This document shows positions 17,451 to 26,156 of a stretch of 64,000 nt of DNA, piece after piece. The notes under the pieces were generated by a model, which saw only the letters and a list, made by a program, of their open reading frames with translations, ran no database searches and was not told where the DNA came from. This DNA is from JAGWBJ01 sp964291465 (lineage in GTDB: Bacteria > Chloroflexota > Dehalococcoidia > Lucifugimonadales > JAGWBF01). A program made the position numbers and the translations under genes. Within the stretch, counting starts at the first letter, position 1. Every line of letters starts with the position of its first letter. The DNA lies in assembly GCA_964291465.2 (NCBI GenBank), contig OZ219942.1, positions 297,024 through 361,023 of the forward strand, given 5' to 3'.

Positions 17451-17890
17451 CTCTTCACCTCAATTCGATGGCCGGAGTCATTGTGAAAAGCGCAATGACG
17501 CGGCGCGGATTTGCGGGATGCCGGCCGCAAAGGGAACCGGTCCCGGTGGCACTGGGTCGCTTGGGAGAAAGGAGAGGACGCCGCTAAGGGTCTGTGGGGA
17601 GGAACTGGCCTATGCGGGACTCGTCGGCCACGGTCCCGGCGGGACGGGCCCGCCCTTCCGTGGCGACGGCCCTCGGGTCGTCAGACGCCCACGGACTCAG
17701 GAAACCGGTCAACTCGATGTCAAACGTCAGGCCCACAACTCGACCCTGGATTACACTCTTTCGGTAGTCGCGCTCCGGACCCGCCTGACGGCGCCTGGGT
17801 TTTCCCCGGCCCTCTGGGCAGGGCTCCTTCAAAACTCGGGCCCCGACGGCGGAGTCACGCTAACTGATGGATGGTTTGGAGTACGTCGGT
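17451..17890 (-). other. Long transcribed leader or non-coding RNA region upstream of panD
   Basis: About 430 bases lie between the promoter at 17891-17919 and the panD start with no convincing coding frame on either strand. The minus-strand RNA can form a long hairpin: GTCGCCACGG pairs with CCGTGGCCGAC around an inner GGCGGG/CCCGCC stem at about 17620-17670. I looked for RNase P RNA, tmRNA, SRP RNA, T-box and cobalamin-riboswitch core motifs and found none that fit. It may be an unusual leader or an unrecognised structured RNA. Confidence 0.45.
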
Positions 17891-17919
17891 ATACTAGCGC
17901 GGCCCGTCCGGTTTGTCAA
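17891..17919 (-). promoter_or_regulatory. Sigma70-type promoter upstream of panD leader
   Basis: On the minus strand: TTGACA, a 17-base spacer and TAGTAT. It lies just past the thpR stop and reads toward panD. Confidence 0.75.
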
Positions 17920-17956
17920 ATCACTCGGCGGCGTCCATCGTCCGGCACCCATACCG

Positions 17957-18535
17957 CTACTGGGCGGCCATCTCGCAGGTCCCCAGCACGTCGTACACGG
18001 GACCGGCGGGGGTCAGGGTGCTGCGGACCAGGTGCAGCGCGGCAACGGTCCAGGGAGACGTGGGCGCCAGGGTGGCGCCCCGCAGGGCATGGCCGATGGT
18101 CCGCCGCTGGGCGGGGGAGACCCTGTCCCGGACCCGTCCGAGGGTCAGGTGAGGGACGAAGGGACGGCTCTCCACCGGTACGCCCGCCACCGGCGACACC
18201 TCCCGGTCCACCTCCCTTTGCAGGCCCTCCAGCTCCTCCAGGTCGCCCTCCAGCCCTGCCCATATGGTCCTCGGGGACTCGGGTCGGGGAAACGCCCCCA
18301 CGCCCGAGAGGCCCAACCTGAAAGGGGACCGCCCGGACGTCGACCGCCCCAGCGCGTCCATGATGTCCGGGGTCAGGGAGGGGTCCACCTGCCCCAGGAA
18401 CTTCAGGGTAAGGTGAATGGCCGAGGGCCGGACCCAGCGCACCCCGGAAACGCCACCCTGGAGGGAATCAACGGCTTCGGCCAAAGTACGCCGGGCCGCC
18501 GGGGAGATGTCCGCGGCGACGAAGGCACGGATCAC
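17957..18535 (-). CDS. thpR: RNA 2',3'-cyclic phosphodiesterase (2H superfamily)
   Basis: A 192-residue LigT/ThpR-type protein. The two catalytic H-x-T-x motifs are H41 (HLTL) and H129 (HLTL). The start MIRAFVAADI and the segment RWVRPSAIHLTLKFLG are typical. It opens 2',3'-cyclic phosphates on RNA ends. The start is GTG, within a GTGA overlap with the stop of the amidohydrolase gene upstream, so the two are coupled. Confidence 0.93.
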   Translation of the reverse strand: MIRAFVAADISPAARRTLAEAVDSLQGGVSGVRWVRPSAIHLTLKFLGQVDPSLTPDIMDALGRSTSGRSPFRLGLSGVGAFPRPESPRTIWAGLEGDLEELEGLQREVDREVSPVAGVPVESRPFVPHLTLGRVRDRVSPAQRRTIGHALRGATLAPTSPWTVAALHLVRSTLTPAGPVYDVLGTCEMAAQ

Positions 18536-19371
18536 AGGCCAAGCAGCTCCCGGGCGTTCCCTCCCAGGATGGCGTCCCTCGCCGAGCCGGTCAGGGGCGC
18601 TGCTTCCACCTCCCGCAACAGGCGCCGGTGACGTATCAGCGGGAAGTCGGTGCCGAACAGCACACGGTCCGTGATGCCGAGGCCCGCCGCCGCGGAGAAT
18701 ACCCCGGGTGAGTACAGCAGCGGGGACGCCGCGGTGTCGTAGTAGACCCGGTCCAGTGCCTCCCGAACCTCGGGCATCAGCGTGTAGAAGGGCAGGCCTC
18801 CACCCCAGTGGGCGAACACCAGGGTGTTGCCGGGAAAGTTGCGGGCAAAGGCGTAGAGCACCTCCGGCGTGGTCTTCCCCTTGCCGGGGTAGATGTGGCC
18901 CACGGGCTCCGAGGCGTGGGTCAGGACCACCAATTCCCGGGCCCTGGCGAGCTCCATCAGGGGGGCCATCGTCTCGGCGTCTCCGAGGTCGAAGCCCTGG
19001 CTGTCAGGATGGAGCTCGCCAATGCCGGCGGCGCCCCCGGCCGCGCACCTGCCGGCCTCCGCCACCGCGTCGGGCCCCCATGCCGGGTTCACGGAGCAGA
19101 ACCCCACAAGCCTTCCCGTGTGGCGCTCCGCGGCTTGAATGATGTAGTCGTTGGCTTCCCTGGCCACGTCCCTGTCGGTCCAGCCGAACCCCATCGCCAC
19201 CGACACGTCGACCCCGGCCCCGTCCATCGCCGAGACCAGCTCCTCGGCGGTGGCCAGCCTCGACCGCGGGTCTGAGAAGAGGGCGCGGAAGGTGGCGTCC
19301 CGCCGGGCGATCTCTTCGCGCCGCTCCAGGAAGCACGGGGGCACTATGTGGGTGTGGAAGTCGACTATCAC
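18532..19371 (-). CDS. Amidohydrolase family protein (TIM barrel, decarboxylase/hydrolase type)
   Basis: A 279-residue metal-dependent amidohydrolase. The N-terminal HTH motif lies at IVDFHTHIVPP. Further likely metal ligands are the histidines of LTHASEP and FAHWGGG, and the aspartate in FGTDFPLI. This is the ACMSD/TatD-like small amidohydrolase group. The chosen start is GTG nine bases after a TATAAT box at 19381-19386, which implies a leaderless or very short-leader mRNA; a longer open frame upstream is not supported. Substrate unknown. Confidence 0.88.
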   Translation of the reverse strand: MIVDFHTHIVPPCFLERREEIARRDATFRALFSDPRSRLATAEELVSAMDGAGVDVSVAMGFGWTDRDVAREANDYIIQAAERHTGRLVGFCSVNPAWGPDAVAEAGRCAAGGAAGIGELHPDSQGFDLGDAETMAPLMELARARELVVLTHASEPVGHIYPGKGKTTPEVLYAFARNFPGNTLVFAHWGGGLPFYTLMPEVREALDRVYYDTAASPLLYSPGVFSAAAGLGITDRVLFGTDFPLIRHRRLLREVEAAPLTGSARDAILGGNARELLGL

Positions 19372-19502
19372 CGCGGGACCATTATAAGCACATCTATAAG
19401 CCCAGTGTCTCCCGGTTGCGGTGACTGTCCCGGTACCAGGAGCCACCTCCGGGGCCAGCCAATACGGGGGCGGAGACGGGACCCCAGGGGCCTTCGTGCC
19501 GG

Positions 19503-19531
19503 TAGACACGCCAACCCCCCGTTGTTATAAT
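19503..19531 (+). promoter_or_regulatory. Promoter of the transketolase operon
   Basis: TAGACA, a 17-base spacer and TATAAT, about 37 bases before the proposed TTG start. Confidence 0.75.
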
Positions 19532-19567
19532 CTGCCCGCACCAGCGGACGGGAAAGGGGGGTGTGCC

Positions 19568-20458
19568 TTGGCCTCCACAAGGCTGCAGCGAGGGGAGAAG
19601 AAGACCTCGGCCAAACCAGCCGCCGAGGTTTTTCCGTCGGCGGGGGGTGTAAAGGGCCCGGAGGAGCTGTCCGGCATCATCAAGGGGATGAGGCGGGATG
19701 TCATCGACATGATCTATGCCGCCGGCAGCGGCCATCCCGGGGGCTCCTTCTCCGAGATGGAGATACTGGCCGCCCTGTACTTCCTGGTCATGCGGCACGA
19801 CCCCAACGACCCCGGGTGGCCCGAGCGGGACCGTTTCGTCCTCAGCAAGGGGCACGCCTGCCCGGGTCTGTACGCGGTGCTGGCCCGGTGCGGATACTTC
19901 CCGCGGGAGTGGCTGCCGACCTTCCGGAGCATCGGCAGCAAGCTCCAGGGCCACGCCCACACGATGACGCCGGGAGTGGAGATGAACTCCGGGTCCCTGG
20001 GCCAGGGTCTCTCCTTCGCCGTGGGAGCGGCCCTGGCTGCCAGGTTGGACGGGCGGGGCTCCCGGACATACGCCCTTCTGGGCGACGGCGAGTGCGACGA
20101 GGGCCAGGTGTGGGAGGCGGCCATGGCCGCCTCCCACTACAGGCTGGGCAACCTGACCGCCTTCATCGACCGAAACGGCATCCAGAACGACCGGTTCACC
20201 AGCGAGGTCATGGACTTGGAGCCCCTGGGCTCCAAGTGGCGGGCCTTCGGATGGCGGGTCATCGACATCAACGGCCACGACCTCACCCAGATCGTGGACG
20301 CGGTGAACAGGGCGCGGCGGACCCGGGGACGGCCGACGGCCATAGTGGCGCGCACCGTCAAGGGCAAGGGAGTCACCTTCATGGAGAACAACCCGGACTT
20401 CCACGGCCGCGCCCCCAACGACGACGAGTACCGGAGAGCCATGGCCGAGCTGGCCTAG
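19568..20458 (+). CDS. Transketolase, N-terminal (ThDP pyrophosphate-binding) subunit
   Basis: About 297 residues. The thiamin diphosphate motif GDGECDEGQVWEAA...IDRNG is present, with GSGHPGGSFS near the N-terminus and LSKGHACPGLYAVL. This is the first half of a split transketolase, common in archaea and some bacteria, which moves two-carbon units in the pentose phosphate pathway. The start is uncertain: a TTG with GGGGGG upstream gives a sensible length, and no better ATG precedes the conserved region. The C-terminal subunit follows 36 bases later. Confidence 0.93.
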   Translation: MASTRLQRGEKKTSAKPAAEVFPSAGGVKGPEELSGIIKGMRRDVIDMIYAAGSGHPGGSFSEMEILAALYFLVMRHDPNDPGWPERDRFVLSKGHACPGLYAVLARCGYFPREWLPTFRSIGSKLQGHAHTMTPGVEMNSGSLGQGLSFAVGAALAARLDGRGSRTYALLGDGECDEGQVWEAAMAASHYRLGNLTAFIDRNGIQNDRFTSEVMDLEPLGSKWRAFGWRVIDINGHDLTQIVDAVNRARRTRGRPTAIVARTVKGKGVTFMENNPDFHGRAPNDDEYRRAMAELA

Positions 20459-20494
20459 CCTGTATCGACCCAACCCAACCACAGTGGAGGGGTT

Positions 20495-21444
20495 ATGGCA
20501 GCCACCGTTCCTACCGCCTCGACCCGGGAAGTCTACGGCAGGACGCTGCTGGAGCTGGCCAGGGAGAACCCCGACATAGTGGGCCTGGGGGGAGACCTCA
20601 ACAAGTCGACCTTCACGCACCTGTTCCGCGACGAGATCCCGGACCGTTTCTTCGACTTCGGCCCGGCTGAGCAGAACATGATGGGCGTGGCCGCGGGCAT
20701 GGCCGCGGCGGGCAAGATCCCCTTCGTCAGCACCTTCTCCGTCTTCGGGACATGCCGGCCCTTCGACCAGATAAGGGTCAGCATAGCCCAGGCCCACCTG
20801 AACGTGAAGATCGTCTGCACCCACGCGGGGCTGCTCACCGGGGAGGACGGCATGTCGGCCCAGGGAATCGAGGACCTGGCGCTGATGTGCTCCCTGCCCG
20901 GGTTCACCGTGGTAGCCCCCTCCGACGGCCCCGAGACGGCGGCGGCCATCCGCACCGCCGCCGAGACCCCGGGCCCTTCTACGTACGCCTCTACCGGCCC
21001 GCGACTCCCGTGATCCACACGGATGGCTGCGACTTCCGGCTGGGCAAGGCTGAGGTGCTGCGTCAGGGACGAGACGTGACCATATTCTCCGTGGGAGTGG
21101 CCGTGTCGACGGCGTTGCAGGCCGCGGAGAAGCTGGCGTCCCAGGGCATCAGCTGCCGGGTGGTCAACGTCCACACACTGAAGCCCGTGGATGAGGCCGC
21201 CATACTGGAGGCAGCTCGGGAGACGGGGGCGGTGGTCACGGTGGAGGAGCACTACATCCACGGAGGCCTGGGCAGCATCGTCGCCCAGACCCTGGGCAAG
21301 GGGCATCCGGCGCCGTTGGAGACGGTGGCCCTGGACCGGTACGCCGAGTCTGGCAAACCCGCTCAGCTAATGGAGAAGTACCACCTGGCCCCGTCGGACG
21401 TGGAGGACGCGGTGAAGAAGGCCATGAGCCGCAAGGGGCGATGA
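20495..21444 (+). CDS. Transketolase, C-terminal (pyrimidine-binding) subunit; one frameshift
   Basis: About 316 residues if read with a +1 correction near 20971-20976. The first frame ends ...AAETPGPST and the second continues ...PGPFYVRLYRPATPV, so one C is missing in GGGCCCTTC. The conserved glutamate lies in FGPAEQNMMGVAAG, and the C-terminal domain has VGVAVSTALQAAEKL and HYIHGGLGS. It works with the upstream N-terminal subunit. The stop overlaps the hicB start by TGAATG. The frameshift resembles others in this window and is probably a sequencing error. Confidence 0.9.
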
Positions 21445-21666
21445 ATGCCGGAGAAGATCGAGTTCCTGGTGACACTGGAACGAGACGAGGATGACTACAT
21501 AGTCGCCGAATGCCCCTCTCTACCCGGCTGCGTGAGCCAGGGTAGGACAGTAGAGGATGCTCTGGCGAACATCAAGGAAGCCATAAGAGGCATCCTAACC
21601 GTTCGACAAGAGAAGGGGCTGCCCGTCCCAGCCGTCGAGGTGTCCAAAGTCGAGGTCGTGATTTGA
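21445..21666 (+). CDS. hicB: HicB-family antitoxin
   Basis: A 73-residue protein with the HicB core: DEDDYIVAECPSLPGCVSQGRTVEDALANIKEAI. It lacks the extra DNA-binding C-terminus found in longer HicB proteins, so autoregulation would need another factor. It begins immediately after the transketolase stop, which suggests readthrough transcription from that operon. It overlaps hicA by four bases. Confidence 0.9.
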   Translation: MPEKIEFLVTLERDEDDYIVAECPSLPGCVSQGRTVEDALANIKEAIRGILTVRQEKGLPVPAVEVSKVEVVI

Positions 21667-21890
21667 CATCACGGCTGCCTCTACTATCCGGCAGAGAGGC
21701 AGCTAGGGCGTTCGAGAGCGCGGGCTTCGAGTACCACCACCACTCAGGCAGCCATATGATCCTCTATCATCGGAACGGTAGACACCTATCGATCCCAGAC
21801 CACCGCGAACTGGGTCGCGGGATCCTGAGGAAGCTTGTCAGGCAGGCTGGCCTTTCACCCGGCCAGTTCATAGAATTGCTGGACAGCTAA
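21663..21890 (+). CDS. hicA: HicA mRNA interferase toxin
   Basis: A 75-residue double-stranded-RNA-binding-fold toxin. The catalytic histidine is H31 in the G-S-H motif (SGSHMILYH), followed by the typical HLSIPDHRELGRGILRKLVRQAGL. The start is TTG inside the hicB stop (TTGA overlap). The order antitoxin-toxin is less common than hicAB but well known. Codon use is less GC-biased than the transketolase genes, so the pair is probably acquired. Confidence 0.93.
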   Translation: MTSRLPLLSGREAARAFESAGFEYHHHSGSHMILYHRNGRHLSIPDHRELGRGILRKLVRQAGLSPGQFIELLDS

Positions 21891-21905
21891 ATGCCCGCCT
21901 AGTAG

Positions 21906-22220
21906 CTAGGCCTCCTCGGTAGCGTCCCCGTTCTGGCCGAAGCCGTTGTCGCTGTACACACCGGCGTCCCTGCCCTGGTAGACGTGGACGATGAACTCCT
22001 CCCGGTAGACCCCCACGGCATCCACCAGATCGTCGTCCACGGTCTCTATCAGCTCCTGTACCTCCTCCTGGGTGAGGCTCTCCAGCACGCAGAGGGTGCA
22101 GTGGACGATGGTGGGCGTAAAATGGAGGTCCACCCTGCCCACCGAGTGCTCGTCGTCGAGGACCGTGTAGGACTCGGAGTAAGGTGTGCGACAGTCCCTC
22201 TCGAAGTAGTAGTTGGGCAC
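21906..22220 (-). CDS. Conserved-looking hypothetical protein
   Basis: A 104-residue acidic protein without signal peptide or membrane segments. It starts MPNYYFERDCRTPYSESYTV and has a central segment LESLTQEEVQELIETVDDDLVDAV. It follows proA on the same strand after 58 bases, so it may belong to the proline operon. The last 15 residues are low complexity. I do not recognise the family. Confidence 0.65.
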   Translation of the reverse strand: MPNYYFERDCRTPYSESYTVLDDEHSVGRVDLHFTPTIVHCTLCVLESLTQEEVQELIETVDDDLVDAVGVYREEFIVHVYQGRDAGVYSDNGFGQNGDATEEA

Positions 22221-22278
22221 GGTTACCTCCCTCTGGTTCGACCCCGGCCTGCAGAGTCAAGACGGCGTCGGTGGAGTC

Positions 22279-23553
22279 TCAGGTGCGGACCTGGCCCGTC
22301 CCCAGCACGATCCACTTGTGGGACGTCAGGTCTCTGAGGCCCATGGGGCCCCGGGCATGGTACTTCTGGGTGCTGATGCCGACCTCGGCCCCCAGGCCGA
22401 ACTGGGCCCCGTCGTTGAACCGGGTGCTGGCGTTGGCGAACACCGCGGCGGCGTCCACCTCGTCGAGAAAGCGCATAGCCGAGGAGTAGTCCTCGGCTAT
22501 GATGGCCTCCGAGTGACCGGAGCCGTGCTCCTCGATGTGCTCCAGGGCCTCGTCCAGGGAGTCCACGACCCGCACGGCAGCCACCAGGGACAGGAACTCG
22601 GTGCCCCAGTCCTCGGGTGCGGCCGGGACCGCGGTCACGCCGTCCAGGTTTCCCATCATGCTGAGGGCCCGGCGGTCGCATCTCAGCTCGACGCCCGCCC
22701 CGGACAGCTTCCGGGCGATGGCGGGCAGGTAGGTCGCCGCCACGCCCGCGTGGACCAGGAGCGTGTCCATCGCGTTACATACCGTCGGCCGTTGGACCTT
22801 GGCGTTGTAGACGATTTCCAACGCCTTGTCAAGGTCGGCGGACCTGTCCACGTAGGTGTGGCACACTCCGATCCCTCCCGTGACGACGGGCATGGAGGCA
22901 GTCTCGGCCACGAACCGGACCAGCTCGGCGCCGCCCCTGGGAATCAGGAGGTCGATGTGCTCCTTCATCCGGAGCATGGGCTCCACCAAGGCCCTGTCCG
23001 TGTTCTCCACGAACTGGACGGCGTCCTCGGGCACGCCGGCCTGGGAGATGCAGCGGCGGACCATGCCCGTCAGGGCCAGGTTGGAGTTGAACGCCTCGCG
23101 TCCTCCCCGAAGAATGCAGGCGTTGCCCGACTTCAGGCACAGGGCCGAGATGTCTACCGTTACGTTGGGCCGGCTTTCGTAGATGGCGCCGATGACGCCC
23201 ATGGGCACCCGCTTCTTGCCCGCGGTCAGCCCGTTGGGCAGCGTGCGCATCTCGAACATCTCCCCCACCGGGTCGGGCAGCTGGGCGATGCTGCGCACGT
23301 CGGCCGCTATGCCCCGCAGCCTTTCCGGGTCGAGAAGGAGCCGGTCCAGGAGGGCGTCGCCCAGTCCCGCCGCTCTCCCGGCCTGCAGGTCTTTCTCGTT
23401 CGCCTCCAGCACCGACTCCTGGTCGGCCTCCAGCGCGTCGGCTACACCGTTCAGGGCCCGGTCCTTTACGGCCGAGGACAGCCTGGCCAGCTTTCGAGAT
23501 GCGGTCCGGGCCGCCACGCCCTTCTCCAGTAGTATGTCGACCGTGGTAGTCAT
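22279..23553 (-). CDS. proA: Gamma-glutamyl phosphate reductase
   Basis: A 424-residue NADPH-dependent aldehyde dehydrogenase-type enzyme, second step of proline synthesis. Recognisable segments are GVIGAIYESRPNVT, KSGNACILRGG and VQRPTVCNAMDTLLVH with the catalytic cysteine. The C-terminus KYHARGPMGLRDLTSHKW is characteristic. The start is the ATG before TTTVDILLEKG; sequence further upstream is not conserved-looking. It is separated from proB by a small aspartyl-protease-like gene. Confidence 0.97.
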   Translation of the reverse strand: MTTTVDILLEKGVAARTASRKLARLSSAVKDRALNGVADALEADQESVLEANEKDLQAGRAAGLGDALLDRLLLDPERLRGIAADVRSIAQLPDPVGEMFEMRTLPNGLTAGKKRVPMGVIGAIYESRPNVTVDISALCLKSGNACILRGGREAFNSNLALTGMVRRCISQAGVPEDAVQFVENTDRALVEPMLRMKEHIDLLIPRGGAELVRFVAETASMPVVTGGIGVCHTYVDRSADLDKALEIVYNAKVQRPTVCNAMDTLLVHAGVAATYLPAIARKLSGAGVELRCDRRALSMMGNLDGVTAVPAAPEDWGTEFLSLVAAVRVVDSLDEALEHIEEHGSGHSEAIIAEDYSSAMRFLDEVDAAAVFANASTRFNDGAQFGLGAEVGISTQKYHARGPMGLRDLTSHKWIVLGTGQVRT

Positions 23554-23572
23554 TCCATTACCTCTGCAAGCA

Positions 23573-23971
23573 TCATAACACCGCCGGCCCGAAGGGCCTC
23601 GAGTGCTCCAGGACCTCCCGCACCGGGTCCACCTCGAGGCCGAGGGCCCCCAGGGCGCTTGCCCCCAGGAGGGGCGTTGGCACGTCCATGGCGCCCACCA
23701 GAACTCCGCCTTCCCGATCCATGGCCCTGAGGTACGCCACGCCAAGGGAGACGGTTACTCGACTGCTGTCGGCGAGCACGACCTCGGACCGTACGGGAAG
23801 GCTGATCCCCATGGCTTGGGCCAAGTCGGGGGGAAATAACGTGTAGAACGACCCGGTGTCCACCAGGAACTCCGTCTCCCTCAGGTTGTCTCCATCGAGA
23901 CCTATACCGGCGACCACCTTCGTCAGGCCCACGTGCGCACCACTCCGGCCCGGTGACGACAGGCTTGCCAT
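23573..23971 (-). CDS. Retroviral-type aspartyl protease-like protein
   Basis: About 132 residues, or 119 if a downstream GTG is used. The active-site motif is EFLVDTGSFYTLFPP (D-T-G-S), and the second hydrophobic strand-turn is LLGASALGALGLEVD. This is the single-domain clan AA aspartic protease pattern that acts as a dimer. It lies between proB and proA on the same strand, with 67 and 19 bases to each, and is probably co-transcribed. A role in proline synthesis is not known. It may simply be an operon passenger. Confidence 0.85.
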   Translation of the reverse strand: MASLSSPGRSGAHVGLTKVVAGIGLDGDNLRETEFLVDTGSFYTLFPPDLAQAMGISLPVRSEVVLADSSRVTVSLGVAYLRAMDREGGVLVGAMDVPTPLLGASALGALGLEVDPVREVLEHSRPFGPAVL

Positions 23972-24038
23972 TTTCCTAAAGGCGGGCTTGCAAGCCGGCT
24001 TACGGGCCGGTCTCCCGCGTAGCCGCGGGCGTTGCTCA

Positions 24039-25148
24039 TCATAGCAGCACCATGTTGTTGCGGTGGACGACCTCTTCGCCGTAGTGGTAGCCCAGCAGCC
24101 CCAGTATGCGGTCCGACCGCAGGCCCTTGACCTTCTCCACGTCGCCGGAGCTGTAGTTGGCTATGCCGCAGGCCACCTTCCCGGGGCCGGGGCCCACTAT
24201 GTAGACGATGTCCCCCCGGCTGAACCGTCCGGCCACCTCCCTCACCCCTGCCGGAAGCAGGCTGCGGTGCCGGACCTGAAGGGCGGCCACCGCGCCTTCG
24301 TCCACCAGGATCTCGCCGCGGGCCGACAGGCCGCTGAGCATCCACCTCTTGCGGCTTTCCATGCGGCTGGCCGTCGGCGGGAAGAGGGTCCCCACCTCTT
24401 CACCCATGACCAGCCGCCGGATAACGTCCTCCCGGCGGCCGTCGCAGATCACCGTGGTGATGCCGCTGGATGTTGCCAGCTTCGCCGCCTCCAGCTTGGT
24501 GGGCATTCCCCCTCGGGCATGGGCGTTCCTGTGTCCTCCGGCCATGGCCTCCACCGAGGCATCCACCCTCTCGACCCGGCGTAGGAGCCGGGCATCCGGG
24601 TTGGTGCGAGGGTCGTCGGTGTACAGCCCTTCGGTATCCGTCAGGATGGCCAGGAGGTCGGCGTCCACTAGGTTTGCCACGAGGGCCGACAGGCGGTCGT
24701 TGTCGCCGAACACCTCGCCTATCTCGTCCACGGCCACCACGTCGTTCTCGTTGAGGATCGGCACCACCCCCATCTCCAGCAGGGCCAGCAGGGTGTTGCG
24801 CACGTTGAGGTAACCCTGCCGGTCGGACAGGTCGGTGTAGGTGAGAACGGCCTGGGCGACCCTGACGCCGTGCTCGGCGAAGAACTGCTCGTAGGCGTGC
24901 ATGAGCCGGCCCTGGCCCACGGCGGCGAGTACCTGCCTGAAAGGGATGTCCCGACGCTCCCGGGGAAAACCCAGCGAGTGTCGGCCGGCCGCCACCGCTC
25001 CCGAGGTCACCAGCAGCACGGCTACTCCCGCGGAGTGGATGCCCGCGATCTGGGCTGCAAGGCCGGACATGACGTCCATGTCCAAGCGGTCCGAACCCCC
25101 CGTGAGGACGCTGGTCCCGGCCTTGACCACGACCCTGTGATACCTCAT
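24039..25148 (-). CDS. proB: Glutamate 5-kinase
   Basis: A 369-residue enzyme that phosphorylates glutamate to start proline synthesis. The amino-acid kinase domain runs to about residue 260 (VVVKAGTSVLTGG, VTSGAVAAG, NENDVVAVDEIG, FGDNDRLSALVA, GGMPTKLEAAK). The C-terminal PUA domain (GRFSRGDIVYIVGPG) is typical of the long form. The start ATG lies about 165 bases below a TATAAT-containing promoter. It is the first gene of the proB-protease-proA run. Confidence 0.97.
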   Translation of the reverse strand: MRYHRVVVKAGTSVLTGGSDRLDMDVMSGLAAQIAGIHSAGVAVLLVTSGAVAAGRHSLGFPRERRDIPFRQVLAAVGQGRLMHAYEQFFAEHGVRVAQAVLTYTDLSDRQGYLNVRNTLLALLEMGVVPILNENDVVAVDEIGEVFGDNDRLSALVANLVDADLLAILTDTEGLYTDDPRTNPDARLLRRVERVDASVEAMAGGHRNAHARGGMPTKLEAAKLATSSGITTVICDGRREDVIRRLVMGEEVGTLFPPTASRMESRKRWMLSGLSARGEILVDEGAVAALQVRHRSLLPAGVREVAGRFSRGDIVYIVGPGPGKVACGIANYSSGDVEKVKGLRSDRILGLLGYHYGEEVVHRNNMVLL

Positions 25149-25313
25149 CGTACCTGGTCCGCTGCCGGTGTCGGGGGCCCGGAGTCGGTCACGGGAGGCT
25201 TCCTGGGACTGAATGGGGCGCGATGACATGGGACCCGGCTCTCCATCGAGGGCGCAGCGGCCGCTTCGCATTAGGTCCGACCGTTCGCCCGGTCAGGTAT
25301 GCGACGAATGGCA

Positions 25314-25343
25314 ATTATAGCAGCCGCCGCGTACGCCGAACAA
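25314..25343 (-). promoter_or_regulatory. Promoter of the proB operon
   Basis: On the minus strand: TTGTTC, an 18-base spacer and TATAAT. Confidence 0.65.
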
Positions 25344-25374
25344 GGAACGGGGCAGGGCCGACCCGCCCAAATCG

Positions 25375-25403
25375 TTCACAACCCCGAGAGCCTGTGGTAC
25401 AAT
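25375..25403 (+). promoter_or_regulatory. Promoter of the HAD-family gene
   Basis: TTCACA, a 17-base spacer and TACAAT. The ATG begins 17 bases after the -10 box, which leaves a leader of about 10 bases. Confidence 0.75.
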
Positions 25404-25419
25404 TGCCCCGCTCAGAGAG

Positions 25420-26130
25420 ATGATAAAGGCTGTCTTTTTCGATTTCTACAAGACTCTGGTCTATTTCTGGCCGCCCCTCGACGAGATACAACAGGCGTCC
25501 TGCTCGGAGCTTGGGTTGAGGGTTAGCAAGGAAGGGATACGAAAGGGATACAAGGTCGCCGACGAGTACATGGCCGAGGAGAACGCCAAGGCAGCCCTAG
25601 CCGACCGGACGGATGGTCAGCGGGACGAGTTCTTCGCCGAGTACGAGAGGCGAATCCTGCAGGGGGCCGGCCTGGATGTCTCCCCACGGCTGGCGTGGGA
25701 CGTGTGGCAGATGGCCATACAGGTACCCAAGGACTTCGACCTGTTCGACGACGTCCTGCCGGCGCTGAAGCAGCTCAAGACCCAGGGCGTTGTCCTGGCG
25801 ATCATCTCCAACCTGCGACGAGACATGACCTCGTTGTGTACGCGCCTGGGCCTGGACCCGTACATGGACTTCTGCGTCACCTCGGTGGAGGCGGGTGCCG
25901 AAAAGCCCCATCCGCCCATCTTCAAGGCGGCCCTGGACCGGGCCCACGTGGCCCCTGGCGAGGCGATACACGTGGGCGACCAGTACCAGGCGGACGTGCA
26001 GGGGGCCCGGGCCGTGGGCATCCACCCCGTTCTGCTGGACCGGGAAGGCTGGTACAGGAGGGTCAACGACTGCTCCAGGATAGCCAGTCTACCCGAGCTG
26101 GAGGGCCTGGTGACCGCCGGCAGCCGGTGA
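25420..26130 (+). CDS. HAD-superfamily hydrolase
   Basis: A 236-residue haloacid-dehalogenase-type protein. Motif I is FFDFYKTL (nucleophile D8, but the usual acid two residues later is Y10). Motif II is ISNLRRD, the motif III lysine lies in EAGAEKPHPPIF, and motif IV is HVGDQYQADVQGA. The D-x-Y pattern occurs in HDHD3/REG-2-like members and casts doubt on ordinary phosphatase activity. It is divergent from proB and probably translated from a very short leader. Confidence 0.88.
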   Translation: MIKAVFFDFYKTLVYFWPPLDEIQQASCSELGLRVSKEGIRKGYKVADEYMAEENAKAALADRTDGQRDEFFAEYERRILQGAGLDVSPRLAWDVWQMAIQVPKDFDLFDDVLPALKQLKTQGVVLAIISNLRRDMTSLCTRLGLDPYMDFCVTSVEAGAEKPHPPIFKAALDRAHVAPGEAIHVGDQYQADVQGARAVGIHPVLLDREGWYRRVNDCSRIASLPELEGLVTAGSR

Positions 26131-26156
26131 GCCCGCCGCCCCACCACCAGGAGCCC

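Noticed and set aside
17500..17760. Possible cobalamin riboswitch (ACTCAGGAAACC resembles the B12 box)
   Set aside because: The other conserved core elements are missing, and the box is on the plus strand while the only downstream gene in range, panD, is on the minus strand.
20960..20980. Programmed ribosomal frameshift in the transketolase gene
   Set aside because: No slippery heptamer or downstream pseudoknot is evident, and equal single-base losses occur in many unrelated genes of this window.
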